From contig JASISA010000001.1 of assembly GCA_031771865.1 (NCBI GenBank), positions 682,001 to 746,000 on the forward strand: a stretch of DNA of 64,000 nucleotides, in the 5' to 3' direction. The number at the start of each line of letters is the position of its first letter. Position 1 is the first letter of the stretch. The notes under the pieces are model-generated. The model was not told the DNA's origin, ran no database searches, and saw only the letters and a list, made by a program, of their open reading frames with translations. The DNA is from Nothophaeocryptopus gaeumannii. Lineage: Eukaryota; Ascomycota; Dothideomycetes; Mycosphaerellales; Mycosphaerellaceae. The translations under genes and the position numbers were made by a program. This document shows, piece after piece, positions 55,241 to 64,000 of this stretch.

Positions 55241-56923
55241 GCAGCTCTTGGGAACTGCTCGTTACCAGAATATCAGAGCTCGGACCGCGGGGCCTTTGTT
55301 CCGAGGAAATCCATGTATCGTGCCATCTTTGGTCTGACCTGACGTGCTAACAACTACGCCTATTTCAAATGCTGCCAGAAGCACGAGCAGGCTGTCCAGA
55401 ACACAAGCAGCTAGTAAAGGTCTTTGCTGAATGCGCGGTTATCCATGGTTCAGCGCTTGCTGTTGCGGTCTGCTTTCGCGCAATCTGCTTGGCACTTTGC
55501 CATCTTCCAACCACGATTCGAGAAGCGTCCATCTGCAGGCGACTAACGTCGCACCCTGCCAGCGCGGCTGCGGTGAGTTCCTATTGACTGCGGCAGCGAT
55601 CGATGAAGAACTCTCGCGATTAAGCTTCATTTAGCCTCTAGACACGTCAAACCGCCAGCTGCTTTGTAGTTTGTAGCTTCTCCAACTCCTCTTATCTAAG
55701 ACCACGGAGCTTTACACTACTCTAGCTTTGCAAGCGATGAGTTGTTATAGTTGGACATGTGCCGCCGATCTGCTCGTCAATCTCACCTAGCTCATCTTGG
55801 GAGACTGCAAATGTTAAGAAATTGATGAACTACGAGATCTGCGTCATCTATGTGAAGCTTCCTTGTTCAGCAACAAGACCTGCACTACTTCAAGCCAACT
55901 GCGAGTGGAACAGTCCGTCCGTAGCACATTGCCAAAGACATTGTGCTTGACAAAACTCTCGCGTCTTCTTCAGATTCCTGTCCCGCAGTAAGCGCCCAAA
56001 TCTCGCGCGATCTTTGGCAATCTTCTGTTGCGCGCATGCCTCGCAGGGCCAGAATCGTCAACAGAAGGAAGACCAACTAGAGACTCTCTGTACAGGCATG
56101 GCTGCCCTCAGCGGTATCTGCACTTGTGCCGATCTTTGAAGCTATAGCATCGCAAAAGAGAGCTAGAGAGTTTGCCTTCTCCTTTGAGGACAGCTGCCAG
56201 GCGATACTGACCCAGCAGGGAAACTACCTTGGTTATTACCATATCTTGTCCACTTGTTGGAGGCTAAACTTACGTAAATAATGTCCGGATAGTAGTTCTT
56301 CGCTTTACACTCTACGCCAACCACATGTACGAAGTCCTGAGTCACATTAGCATGTGCCTCAACATCGATGCCCTGGACCATACCCTGCATTTTGTGTATG
56401 TATGAAAGTGGAACTTTTGGACACAATGTTATCTCCGCGCAGCCAGCCGCTCTGCAGGCAGGCAGCATGATCTTCTAGCTGTGTTTGCAACCCTGGACGG
56501 ACTTGTAGGCTGTTCGAACTTCCAAGGACTTTTGCTGTAACACTATGTCCATCAGTTCGCTTCGCAGACTCTATGTCCTTGTCTCCGATACGCGCAGGCA
56601 GTCCCTTTGTACGTAGCCCAGCGAACGCTGGCTACAAATCGCCTGCCTTGCGCAGACGGACGGCTACTGAGCTTGATGAGAGCATGGTGGTCGTTGCTCC
56701 AGCTATCGATTTCGACTAGTTGTGCAAAATTCTATCACATCCAGTGAGTTACGAGATGCAAGCGTCGTTGGTAGTGCGTACCAGGCATCTGGTCCAATTC
56801 TCAAATACAAAGAGCTTCGTCAGGTGTCGCTCTGATAGGCATCCCACCCATTCGCCTGCAATTGCAGAATACCTGATGACATTGTCGATAGCTAAGTATG
56901 TTGCTCGTGGGATTTCGAGCGTG
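55241..56923. other. no confident gene
   Basis: About 1.7 kb with only short frames. A minus-strand frame at 56,163-56,468 contains a plausible stretch but no motif. Confidence 0.4.
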
Positions 56924-57824
56924 TCAGCTAATGACGATGACGTCTCCAGATGTCTTGGCGCAGACTTGGAACGCCCTTTTCAGTGAAGTATGAGCCTTCT
57001 CCCGGTCATATGTCCCCACGCCTGTCATGAAATGCCGTGGAAGTTGAACACACGCTTTGGAATCTCGGATATCGTTCGTAGCGGAGTGGAGCCGAGCAGT
57101 AGCACGAAGAAGTAGGACGTAGCCTTTGTAATAGTTTGTCGAAGTGAACGACGAATACAATTCGATATGTTGAAGTGCCATCGTCGATAGCTCCAATGCT
57201 GTAGTCCATGCATCTGTATGCATCGTGATTCGAATGGAAGCGATCATCGTCCTGACATGATCCAGCTGGTCCGTCTGGTTACGAGGGGGCCGACGGGAGA
57301 AGTGCGTGGCTATCTTACTGAGTAGCGGACGAGCGGTGTCGTATCGACCTTGCGCTATTTCTAGATCTGCCTTGGACAGTAGCAGTCGATGATATGCTCT
57401 GGTGTCGGTCTTTTGATTACCTTCTAACCGCGACAGGCACTCTTCGAGAATCAAGCTGCTCCGAAAGTATTCTCCGAGCTCGATGTGAATATCTGCTAAT
57501 GGTCTTGCTATGTGGTTCACACTCCAGCCTGTCGCTTCATGTCCGCGGTAGCACAATTGGAGTGGCGACTTCGCGTCTTCGAACTGGCCTTGGAACCGGT
57601 GAATGCGTGCTTTTGCGGTGTATTTCCGGACTTGCAGTCGTGTTACCAGGAGGTTCCTTCATATACCAGAATGGTATATGTGGGTTTTCCTTGTAAAAAT
57701 CTAGGACATCAGCACTTTTCGCGAACTCAGCTATCTCAACGACCTTGTCTTTGGGCACGCTCGAGCCGATAGACTTAAGGAACCGCTCTGTTTGAGCTGT
57801 CGCATGTGCCGAGGATGCAGCCAT
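56924..57824 (-). pseudogene. TPR-like repeat protein, one frameshift
   Basis: ATG 57822-57824 begins MAASSAHATAQTERFLKSIG. The frame shifts by one base near 57,630, between the segment FWYMKEPPG and T-A-K-A-R-I-H-R-F-Q-G-Q-F-E-D-A. It then continues to the stop at 56,924 through helical repeats such as ARPLADIHIELGEYFRSSLI, RAYHRLLLSKADLEIAQGRY and TALELSTMALQHIELYSSF, which have the spacing of tetratricopeptide repeats. TPRs serve as protein-binding scaffolds. No partner domain is seen. The single shift could be an error. Confidence 0.5.
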
Positions 57825-57977
57825 CGCAGATACTGATTGTAGGAAGTCCGTGTAGTGTGCCTGTCCAAGCTACAACGTAGATCGCATGCGTGAGCGGGGT
57901 GACGCACTGACCTCATCCCAGGACTCGCTCACCTTACCAACCTTACACGGAAGACTTTACCATCCTTTTCGCCCAAC

Positions 57978-58598
57978 ATGGATGAGATATCGGCAAGCGA
58001 CTGCAGCGAACGGTACAACCGCATTCACTTGATCGAGGAACAGAAGAGAGCAGTGGAGGAAATCGACTTTTCGAACGTCCTACGATCAGCAGGGCAAATC
58101 CTACTTGAACATCATGCTCATCTCAACTTTGGCATCAGCCTTGTTCATAGGCATCAAGATCTGGCTCCAAATTGTGCAATGGTCCATTCATACGATGCGC
58201 CTGGCAGCGATACTTGCCATATGGAGCGACTTGTGGGCACTCAGGTGTTCCCTCAAGCGTATCATCTTGACTACGACGGATTTCTTCCATACGAGTACTC
58301 ATTCGACCCGACACACATTCCCGAAGCATCGATGCTGCACGAGCTGGCTGCGCTTCTTCGCAGAGAAGATGCAAGCCAACTGATCGGGTTGTTTCACATA
58401 AAAGAGCTAGGAGCACCGTGGCTGGAGAGGCTGTCAAGCCGTGGAAATGGAACTACCGCAACGCGATTGCCCCAAGGCAAGACCTTATCGTCGGACAATG
58501 TCATCACAGAATGGATTGTATGTGCGAATGGTGCTTGCGCGGATCTGGTGGCCTATAAAGCATGCGAAGATACTGTGGCTGGACATAGAAGAACATGA
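57978..58598 (+). CDS. unrecognised protein of a local gene family, 206 aa
   Basis: A single open exon from ATG 57978 (MDEISASDCSERYNRIHLIE). The core LLEHHAHLNFGISLVHRHQD, with D-T-C-H-M-E-R and a C-terminal N-V-I-T-E-W-I-V-C-A-N-G-A-C, is shared with the broken copy at 48,822-49,401. Conserved His, Cys and Glu residues in both could bind a metal, but no fold is recognised. No signal peptide or membrane segment. A second frame overlaps its end from 58,441. The copy pair shows this is a real gene rather than a chance frame. Confidence 0.5.
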   Translation: MDEISASDCSERYNRIHLIEEQKRAVEEIDFSNVLRSAGQILLEHHAHLNFGISLVHRHQDLAPNCAMVHSYDAPGSDTCHMERLVGTQVFPQAYHLDYDGFLPYEYSFDPTHIPEASMLHELAALLRREDASQLIGLFHIKELGAPWLERLSSRGNGTTATRLPQGKTLSSDNVITEWIVCANGACADLVAYKACEDTVAGHRRT

Positions 58599-59761
58599 GA
58601 ATTCTTGCAAGTCCTCAACGTATTTGATTCGATTTGCTGCCGTTACGGGCTCATGCGGGCGTCGCTATCTATTTGGGGTGGCATGGCTGAGAGGATCTAG
58701 CATCGACCAGGTTGCAAACGAAATCTTCCTGCTGAGACATTTCGAGCTTTTGACATTCTTGTCTCGAACGAAGGCGGCAGAGTTACAGCCCATCGCTCGC
58801 GAAGCGGTCGCGCGCGGCTTTGCAGCTCGCGACGCCAAGCCGGAGGAACTCCAACAAGAGGGTCACTTGTTCTCTGCGCATTTCAGACTTTCGACGACGC
58901 ACAACACTGAAGGCCGGGCAACTAATGCCTTGGACGCGTTGGCCGCCGTGGCGGACCAACTTCACCCGAACGTCGGATCGAGTCACCCACATGAATGGGT
59001 GAATACAGAGCACGTCGCTACCACGGACGTATCACAACAACGACGAACAAGCGCTGCTGCTGAAAGCCTCCAGTCGGATCAGTTTGCGTTAACGACGTAG
59101 GCGGCTCTAGCTCCCGCCAGCATTTCGATGAGCGAGTGTGCCTCTCGTTCGCAACAGCAACAACACGAACTCCTCCATTCCCAGCATGTAGCCCAGGAAA
59201 TGTGGACTGTAGGAGGAGTCCGCTCTCCGTTTCTGGAGCTGGGCGATTGGGATCCGCAGTACTTGGAGTATTTTGTGTGTGGTGATTTCCAACAAGAACT
59301 TGTTTCGTACTGAATGATTAGCACTTTGTGTCCGCCTGCCCCAATTCTCCTCACTCTACTACCGTATACCGCATGTAGACGTCGCCGTTTGCAAGACGGT
59401 ATGTTCCGCGCAGTCCGAGAGAAGTACCCGGGGTTTTGTCTGTAGACGTGGCTAGAGCTAGCATCCACACACTGTCGGCTACAACAGTGGATGGGCGACG
59501 GCGAGCGCGTCTCGCTAGGGCCTGAGGTGCTCCTTAGCAAAGAAAAGCAAAGCTCTTCAAACGCAGAGGCTTTAGATCCAAGAACGCCGCGAAAATCACC
59601 CTTGGGGAACACAAGCTCTGTGGGAAGAGACCTGGCCTCGAAGAAGCGGAAGTTGGATTGGGAGTTTTTGTCAACATCCTTCTGTGATGGAGGCGATAGC
59701 GCAAGAGACACACAGCTGGTTGCATAGAGCGACAGTCTTTCCATGTACAGTATCTACTCGT
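58599..59761. other. open frames without recognised product
   Basis: A plus-strand frame continues to 59,100 with a helical part (QVANEIFLLRHFELLTFLSR, ELQPIAREAVARGFAARDAK). Another at 59,128-59,313 (MSECASRSQQQQHELLHSQH ... LEYFVCGDFQQEL) resembles the tail of a transcription factor. Neither has a clear start or domain. They may be relics of one gene. Confidence 0.25.
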
Positions 59762-60673
59762 TTATATGAATCCGGTCCCGGGAGCATTCAACCTTCGTCT
59801 TGTGCCAAATTTCGGCAAGACTGAAAGAATACAGGTTAGGAAGTCCACGGCGGTGGTAGTTAATGAAGGTAGCGGTGTTACAGAAGGCCGGTAATCGCTT
59901 ATCCAGAGCTCCTTGACGAGCTGACGCACCTGGAGGATATAGCCCTGTTGTTCCTCATCGCCTTCGCTCCATAGATCCTCAAACCAGCCATGCTTGAGAG
60001 TTGGATTGGGGACAACAGCAGCGTAGACAAGCGGCGTATCGTCCGTGAGCTTCCAGTACTTCTCAGCCTTCTGCCAAGCGTGGTCACAACAAGCAGAGAG
60101 GTATCCAAATCGCTCATCTAGCTCTGCTTCTTCCTTGAATTCGGTTGAGAACTTGGAGGTGTAATCGAGCGTGAACTGGAGCGTAGGATACCAGTCATAT
60201 AGGTGCTTCTGACAGCCTTGTGTCGTCATCGTGGTGAGCTCGAATACGTGGAGTGCGTTATGGAGTCGGTCAATCTGGTCCCAATCGTTCGGTGTTAGTG
60301 TGTTGTCACGAAGGGTCTTCTCGGTGCGGTGGAGCCTGCAGAACTCGGTGATGCATTCCCTGAGACTCCATGCTCGGCCAAGCATATAGTAGAATGAGTT
60401 CCAGCGCGTAGAGTTGTCTTGGATTAGTCGAAGGTCATTGAACATCACTGCCTCTGCACCACTGCACCGAACGCCCTCGAACGCCTCTAGCCTCTGCGTC
60501 GACGCTCTAATCCATTTGATGATGTTATGGAGCCGCAATCTGCGGACCGGCCCGCCGTCTGTACTTCGCCTATCTTTGGCTTCTCTTTCTTGTAGTTTTC
60601 GATGACCAAGAGACTCTGATCGCTGCGAATAGCGATGCACCTCGAAACAACCTATGCAACGACTTTGACTCAT
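59762..60673 (-). mobile_element. hAT transposase fragment
   Basis: The minus-strand frame reads LIQDNSTRWNSFYYMLGRAW, the conserved T-R-W-N-S block of fungal hAT transposases, then LHNALHVFELTTMTTQGCQK, WYPTLQFTLDYTSKF and ACCDHAWQKAEKYWKLTDDT, P-L-V-Y-A-A-V-V-P-N-P. This is the RNase-H-like core and insertion. The BED finger and the C-terminal dimerisation domain are absent. The end after ELWISDYRPS looks unrelated. No CAGGG ends were found nearby. Confidence 0.7.
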
Positions 60674-60949
60674 ATTGCTTTACTGCCACTATGTTCAAGC
60701 AAAAAGGCTTACATGTCCAACTCCGGCTAGCCTTGAGTAGCGCATGCGATCTTGTGCAGGACATACTTCGAGCCGAGCACCCCGCCCGCTCGCCTGCTTC
60801 TGTGAAGTCTTTACCCCTCTTACGATAACTAGACTTGCTAATACAGCAATGCTGCGCTGCAGGTCTATCGGCAGCGTATCCGCGGCTGTTCATGGGGAGG
60901 CGCATATTTTGAGTCAGATCTGGGACGACATAAGCGAGCTCGATATGGA

Positions 60950-61315
60950 ATGGCTAAGAGAGGCCATCGTTCAAGCTTAGGCATCCATTATCGGTGTCTT
61001 CGATCGTCAGCTCGGCACGACTCATCGACTGGCTGTGTCTGTGATACGAAGCGCGTTATCGTAGATCATGCAGATGTGGAGCGCCCCTTGCGAGATCTCC
61101 TCCGCCAATTCGAAGCTGCCGACACACTTCCTAACACGAGACCAATGCTCAACCTTGCCCACAATCTGAACAAACAGGGACGCTACGAGGAAGCAGGGGA
61201 GATAGCGTCGGAAATCATGCGTATACTCTGGAGCTCACCTAACACCAACAACGTAACAGAGATGATAGAATCCCTGATACTAGTCTCCTTGAGTATTACA
61301 AGCACGGGAAAGTGA
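60950..61315 (+). CDS. short TPR-like fragment
   Basis: ATG 60950 opens a 121-codon frame. The second half (RDLLRQFEAADTLPNTRPML, NLAHNLNKQGRYEEAGEIAS) has the helix-turn-helix rhythm and the G-R-Y-x-E-A of tetratricopeptide repeats. It is probably a fragment of a larger TPR gene. The start is uncertain. Confidence 0.3.
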   Translation: MAKRGHRSSLGIHYRCLRSSARHDSSTGCVCDTKRVIVDHADVERPLRDLLRQFEAADTLPNTRPMLNLAHNLNKQGRYEEAGEIASEIMRILWSSPNTNNVTEMIESLILVSLSITSTGK

Positions 61316-61755
61316 CGGAAGCATTTAGGTTCTTCATCAGGTCGATTGCAATGTTTGCAAAGGCGTAAGTAGGTTGTTCCGTGGTTATGGCTCAACTGTA
61401 GACTTAACAAGGGTACACGATATATACGTGATGTGATATTTGACAGCAATCTGCGCTTGAAGAATCGTCTGCTGCCCACAGCCATGAGAAATCTATTCTT
61501 TGAGTTACTAACATTCTTAATGATCTCCTCACTCTGCCGGGCGAAGCTGTTGAAAGCAGAGCATGCTTGCAATGGAAACGGCACGTCTCGCAGTATGTAA
61601 TTTTAGCTTACACACCCACCGACTGCCTACGCATTCACCTACCCATCCTGCCAATGTCTGCATCCCTGTCCTTGTTTTAGCTGCTACATGGAACCAATTT
61701 TCTTGCTAGCGCTCCAACAACGGACATACAGCACACTCTCCGCTCCTACCAGAAG
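61316..61755. other. intergenic, nothing recognised
   Basis: Space between the TPR-like fragment and the 3' end of the exonuclease gene. Confidence 0.4.
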
Positions 61756-63087
61756 CTACAAGATACCGTCGCCGCAATGGCCACACCAGCCACAGTCTTT
61801 ATCACAAAGCGCCCAGTTCTGCTCTTCCGAATAGTCCCTTGCTGGTCCCCAAGCCCGTTGTAATCCTATAGACGATTGAACTCTGCCTTTGTGCCGAACT
61901 TTACTGCCTTCTGATACGAATGTGACCGGTCTGTGTCGTAGTCTCTCGTCTCCAACCGTGTCACTGTATACGAGATAAGGTCCATTAGGCAAGATCTCCG
62001 ACGGGGTGGTCTGAGCCATGGCCGGCGATGGGGAGGGCACATCCTGAACGCGAGCCGACGAATTTGTTGTCTTTGTCGGTATAAACCTCCACTTCTTTGG
62101 GGCGAAGATCTTGTGCTTTCCCTGATGTTTGTAGTTTGCTTTTGTTGCGTCGTTTAATCTCCGGGCCGTCTCGTGATCTACTTTATTCAACCAGGTGTCG
62201 CTGAGTCTGGCCTGGTAATTAGCCTGGAGTACTGGTAGAAGTCGAACGTCTCCGATGCAGTAGTCGATGAGTATCTGCGGAAGCGGCCGCATGTTGAAGA
62301 CTTCATACGAACCCCCTCGTTTAGGATCAAACATGCTAACGACTTTGTCCTTAGTGGCTTGCCACTGCTGGAGAGCTGCTCCTGAGAGAGTCTGTTCTTG
62401 CTTGATGCAAGCAGCGAGACTGCACAGAACGTGCCGAGGGCCCCCCCTCGATGCTACCTCCATGAGCTGGACGTCAACAACTCCTGCCAAGCGGACGTCA
62501 AACAATGCGTATAACGCATCTGCATCGTTCCGAACATCAAACCAGTACTTCTTGATATTTGTGGTCTCAAGAAGCTGTTTGAGGTCCTTGCCGTCCGAGT
62601 TCTTCTCCGTAAAGGCTTGTGAACCCAGTATGTGAACATCAAGTAGGAAAGCCTCATTCCAGCATGGAGCCCAGATTTGAAGAATAGATATCGATCCATG
62701 ACGGGATAAATTCACTCCTTCTGTATCCATGTACAAAGCCTGTGATGCCGTGTCAAGGGAGTACAGTTGATCCAGCATCGACTTCACATCATAAAGTGTC
62801 TCAACAAACTGCCATCGTCTCTCGGTCACGACTTGTGGTGCTGCACCCTCGTCAAGCTTCAAGCTGTCCAGAGCCACCATTAACGGCAGTAAGTAGGAAG
62901 ATGCCATGTCCAGAACGATAGAACGCCAGCTTTCTTTGCTCGTGCTTAAGATGTTATATGGGTCTCCAACACCGGAAGGCCACATATGAACATCGAAATA
63001 TTCTTTGCAAAGGCTGAAGGAGTGGGAGGCAGCCATGGAGAAGTACATGCCAGCGCTTGCAGGTGCTCTGCAGTGCGATGCGTTCAT
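61756..63087 (-). CDS. DEDD-family 3'-5' exonuclease domain protein, 443 aa, intact
   Basis: ATG 63085-63087, a single open frame. After about 110 residues comes the exonuclease domain: ALYMDTEGVNLSRHGSISIL gives the first two acidic residues (D-x-E). KKYWFDVRNDADALYALFDV and GVVDVQLMEVAS give the second motif, and PQILIDYCIGDVRLLPVL gives the Y-C-x-x-D motif of the DEDDy subgroup. Relatives include the WRN exonuclease and RNase D. The C-terminus carries a compact Cys/His cluster (LCDKDCGWCGHCGD) that may bind zinc. Role: nucleic-acid 3' end trimming, target unknown. It is one of the few intact genes at this end, which argues for use. A downstream Met could be the true start. Confidence 0.7.
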   Translation of the reverse strand: MNASHCRAPASAGMYFSMAASHSFSLCKEYFDVHMWPSGVGDPYNILSTSKESWRSIVLDMASSYLLPLMVALDSLKLDEGAAPQVVTERRWQFVETLYDVKSMLDQLYSLDTASQALYMDTEGVNLSRHGSISILQIWAPCWNEAFLLDVHILGSQAFTEKNSDGKDLKQLLETTNIKKYWFDVRNDADALYALFDVRLAGVVDVQLMEVASRGGPRHVLCSLAACIKQEQTLSGAALQQWQATKDKVVSMFDPKRGGSYEVFNMRPLPQILIDYCIGDVRLLPVLQANYQARLSDTWLNKVDHETARRLNDATKANYKHQGKHKIFAPKKWRFIPTKTTNSSARVQDVPSPSPAMAQTTPSEILPNGPYLVYSDTVGDERLRHRPVTFVSEGSKVRHKGRVQSSIGLQRAWGPARDYSEEQNWALCDKDCGWCGHCGDGIL

Positions 63088-63174
63088 TGTAGGATGACCA
63101 CACCTCGGTCATCCCTGTAACGTCCACCCAATTGAATTGCACACCCGTGGTCTGCGTCACCGTGGACGCTCAAA

Positions 63175-63426
63175 TCAGTGGATGCGCAAACCTTCCCTGA
63201 ACGTGTGTAGGGCCCAGATACTGTCGCTCAGATAGCTAACTACTATCTCTTCCCCAGCGCTGATTTCGCGCATCGCGTACACTCTCTCCTCCTCCTTGTC
63301 GTCGTTCCAGGAATAAGCTGCATTGGCGCCACAACTATGGTTGAACAATATTGGCGGCTGTCCAGGCTGTGAATCGGACTTGCCCAGAGAGGTCGTCACA
63401 GAGAGATCACCCTTAAACGCCATCAT
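63175..63426 (-). pseudogene. SET-domain fragment (C-terminal core)
   Basis: The frame reads ILFNHSCGANAAYSWNDDKE and VYAMREISAGEEIVVSYLSD, the N-H-S-C and G-E-E-I-x-x-S-Y motifs of SET methyltransferases. The N-terminal SET part is missing and a stop follows I-W-A-L-H-T-F-R-E-G-L-R. It overlaps, on the opposite strand, the start of the transcription-factor relic. A TPR/SET N-terminal relic lies at 45.3-45.9 kb. Confidence 0.65.
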
Positions 63427-64000
63427 TTACCTCGTCATGGCACTGGGAAAAATCTGCCAGCACAAGGGCGCGTTGCCATCGATCGTTCCTGACAGTCAGT
63501 TGCAGGCAAACATAGTCGTCGCCCATCAAGAATCTGGTAGCCGGGGCTTCGCGGTCAGTTCGCCTATATCGGCACACGTCAAGCCATCTCCCATGTCGCC
63601 GAAATCGACGTCGACACCGCAGCCCACTCCCCCTTCCGATGGCAACGTTCGGATGCTGGACCCACGAAGTCGCCGTGCCTCTTTTAAGGGCTTCTCCGCT
63701 ACATTCCGTCCTCGCAATCTGGACGTTATACCCGGCATGGCTTATTACGCAAAAGCCGCGGAAATCATGGGCGATTACGGCGACGGCAACGATCTGGTTC
63801 ACGCGCAGATGTTCCTCTTGGCGGGGCTTTATAAAGGTCAGTTAGCTCGAGTCAAAGAGAGTATGAGCTGGATTACTATAGCAGGCCGTGCTATCCTAAT
63901 ACTCCTTGGTCGCTACAAGCTATATAACGACAATTACTGGGAAATGTACGGAGGGCGGACGCAGTTCTTAAACTCCTAGGCCCGGATTAAGGATACTCGG
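63390..64000 (+). pseudogene. Zn2Cys6 transcription factor, middle domain, truncated and with a stop
   Basis: The plus strand reads NAIIYLVMALGKICQHKGAL, a Pro/Ser-rich loop, NLDVIPGMAYYAKAAEIMGD and NDLVHAQMFLLAGLYKGQLA, then W-I-T-I-A-G-R-A-I and LGRYKLYNDNYWEMYGG. This matches the fungal-specific regulatory (middle homology) domain of Zn2Cys6 factors. The DNA-binding cluster is absent and replaced by the SET fragment region. A TAG at 63,977 is followed by A-R-I-K-D-T-R in the same frame, where relatives continue, so the stop is probably a lesion. Sequence runs off the window. Confidence 0.6.

Noticed and set aside
59340..60960. Complete hAT element around the transposase fragment
   Set aside because: No CAGGG-type inverted ends or 8-bp duplication could be found around it. 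It is kept only as a fragment.
1..64000. CRISPR arrays, prokaryotic operons, rRNA or tRNA genes
   Set aside because: No regularly spaced repeats, no ribosomal or cloverleaf signatures noticed by eye. All gene features are fungal. A tRNA scan was not possible here.

Overview
The window is nuclear DNA of a filamentous ascomycete (Pezizomycotina). Dothideomycetes is my best guess for the class, without proof. The evidence is short introns (about 49-62 bp) with GT...AG ends and CTGAC/CTAAC-type branch sites, secreted cysteine-rich peptides, an ENA-type Na+ P-ATPase, an ascomycete laccase, a COQ8 kinase, Zn2Cys6 and TPR/SET gene pieces, and a transposon copy with the CpA-to-TpA signature of repeat-induced point mutation (RIP).

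Layout. 0-7.3 kb: the 5' end of a secreted serine carboxypeptidase, two small secreted-protein candidates, and a complete-length ENA ATPase gene broken by four indels. 8.0-17.9 kb: a transposon block. A LINE on the minus strand (copy 1) stands head to head with a 5'-truncated, heavily RIPed copy on the plus strand (copy 2), and copy 2 abuts the relic of a mariner-like DNA transposon. 17.9-25 kb: a group of catabolic-type genes. These are a truncated aldehyde dehydrogenase, a DAL5-like MFS transporter with frameshifts and stops, an intact maleate-isomerase-like protein, a FAD monooxygenase with one frameshift, and a GMC oxidoreductase with one apparent frameshift. 25.8-35.7 kb: mostly intact genes (a cysteine-rich secreted peptide, an NTF2-like protein, COQ8, a GST-kappa/DsbA-like protein, a five-exon laccase).

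37-64 kb is accessory in character. It holds a cluster of three RBR (RING-IBR-RING) paralogues, two of them broken and one intact with two C-terminal membrane segments. A short hAT element with clean inverted repeats and an 8-bp target duplication lies between the first two. Relics of a TPR/SET gene, a protein kinase, membrane proteins, two LINE fragments, a hAT transposase piece and a Zn2Cys6 regulator follow. A DEDD 3'-5' exonuclease gene and one member of an unrecognised gene family are intact.

How it fits together: the conserved housekeeping genes are open from end to end. Most of the damaged genes belong to expandable accessory families and lie near transposons. I read this as a region of gene turnover driven by transposons and RIP rather than a uniformly poor assembly. 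Several indels sit in homopolymers, so read data are needed before each pseudogene is accepted. The 18-25 kb catabolic group and the RBR cluster are the best candidates for undescribed biology.
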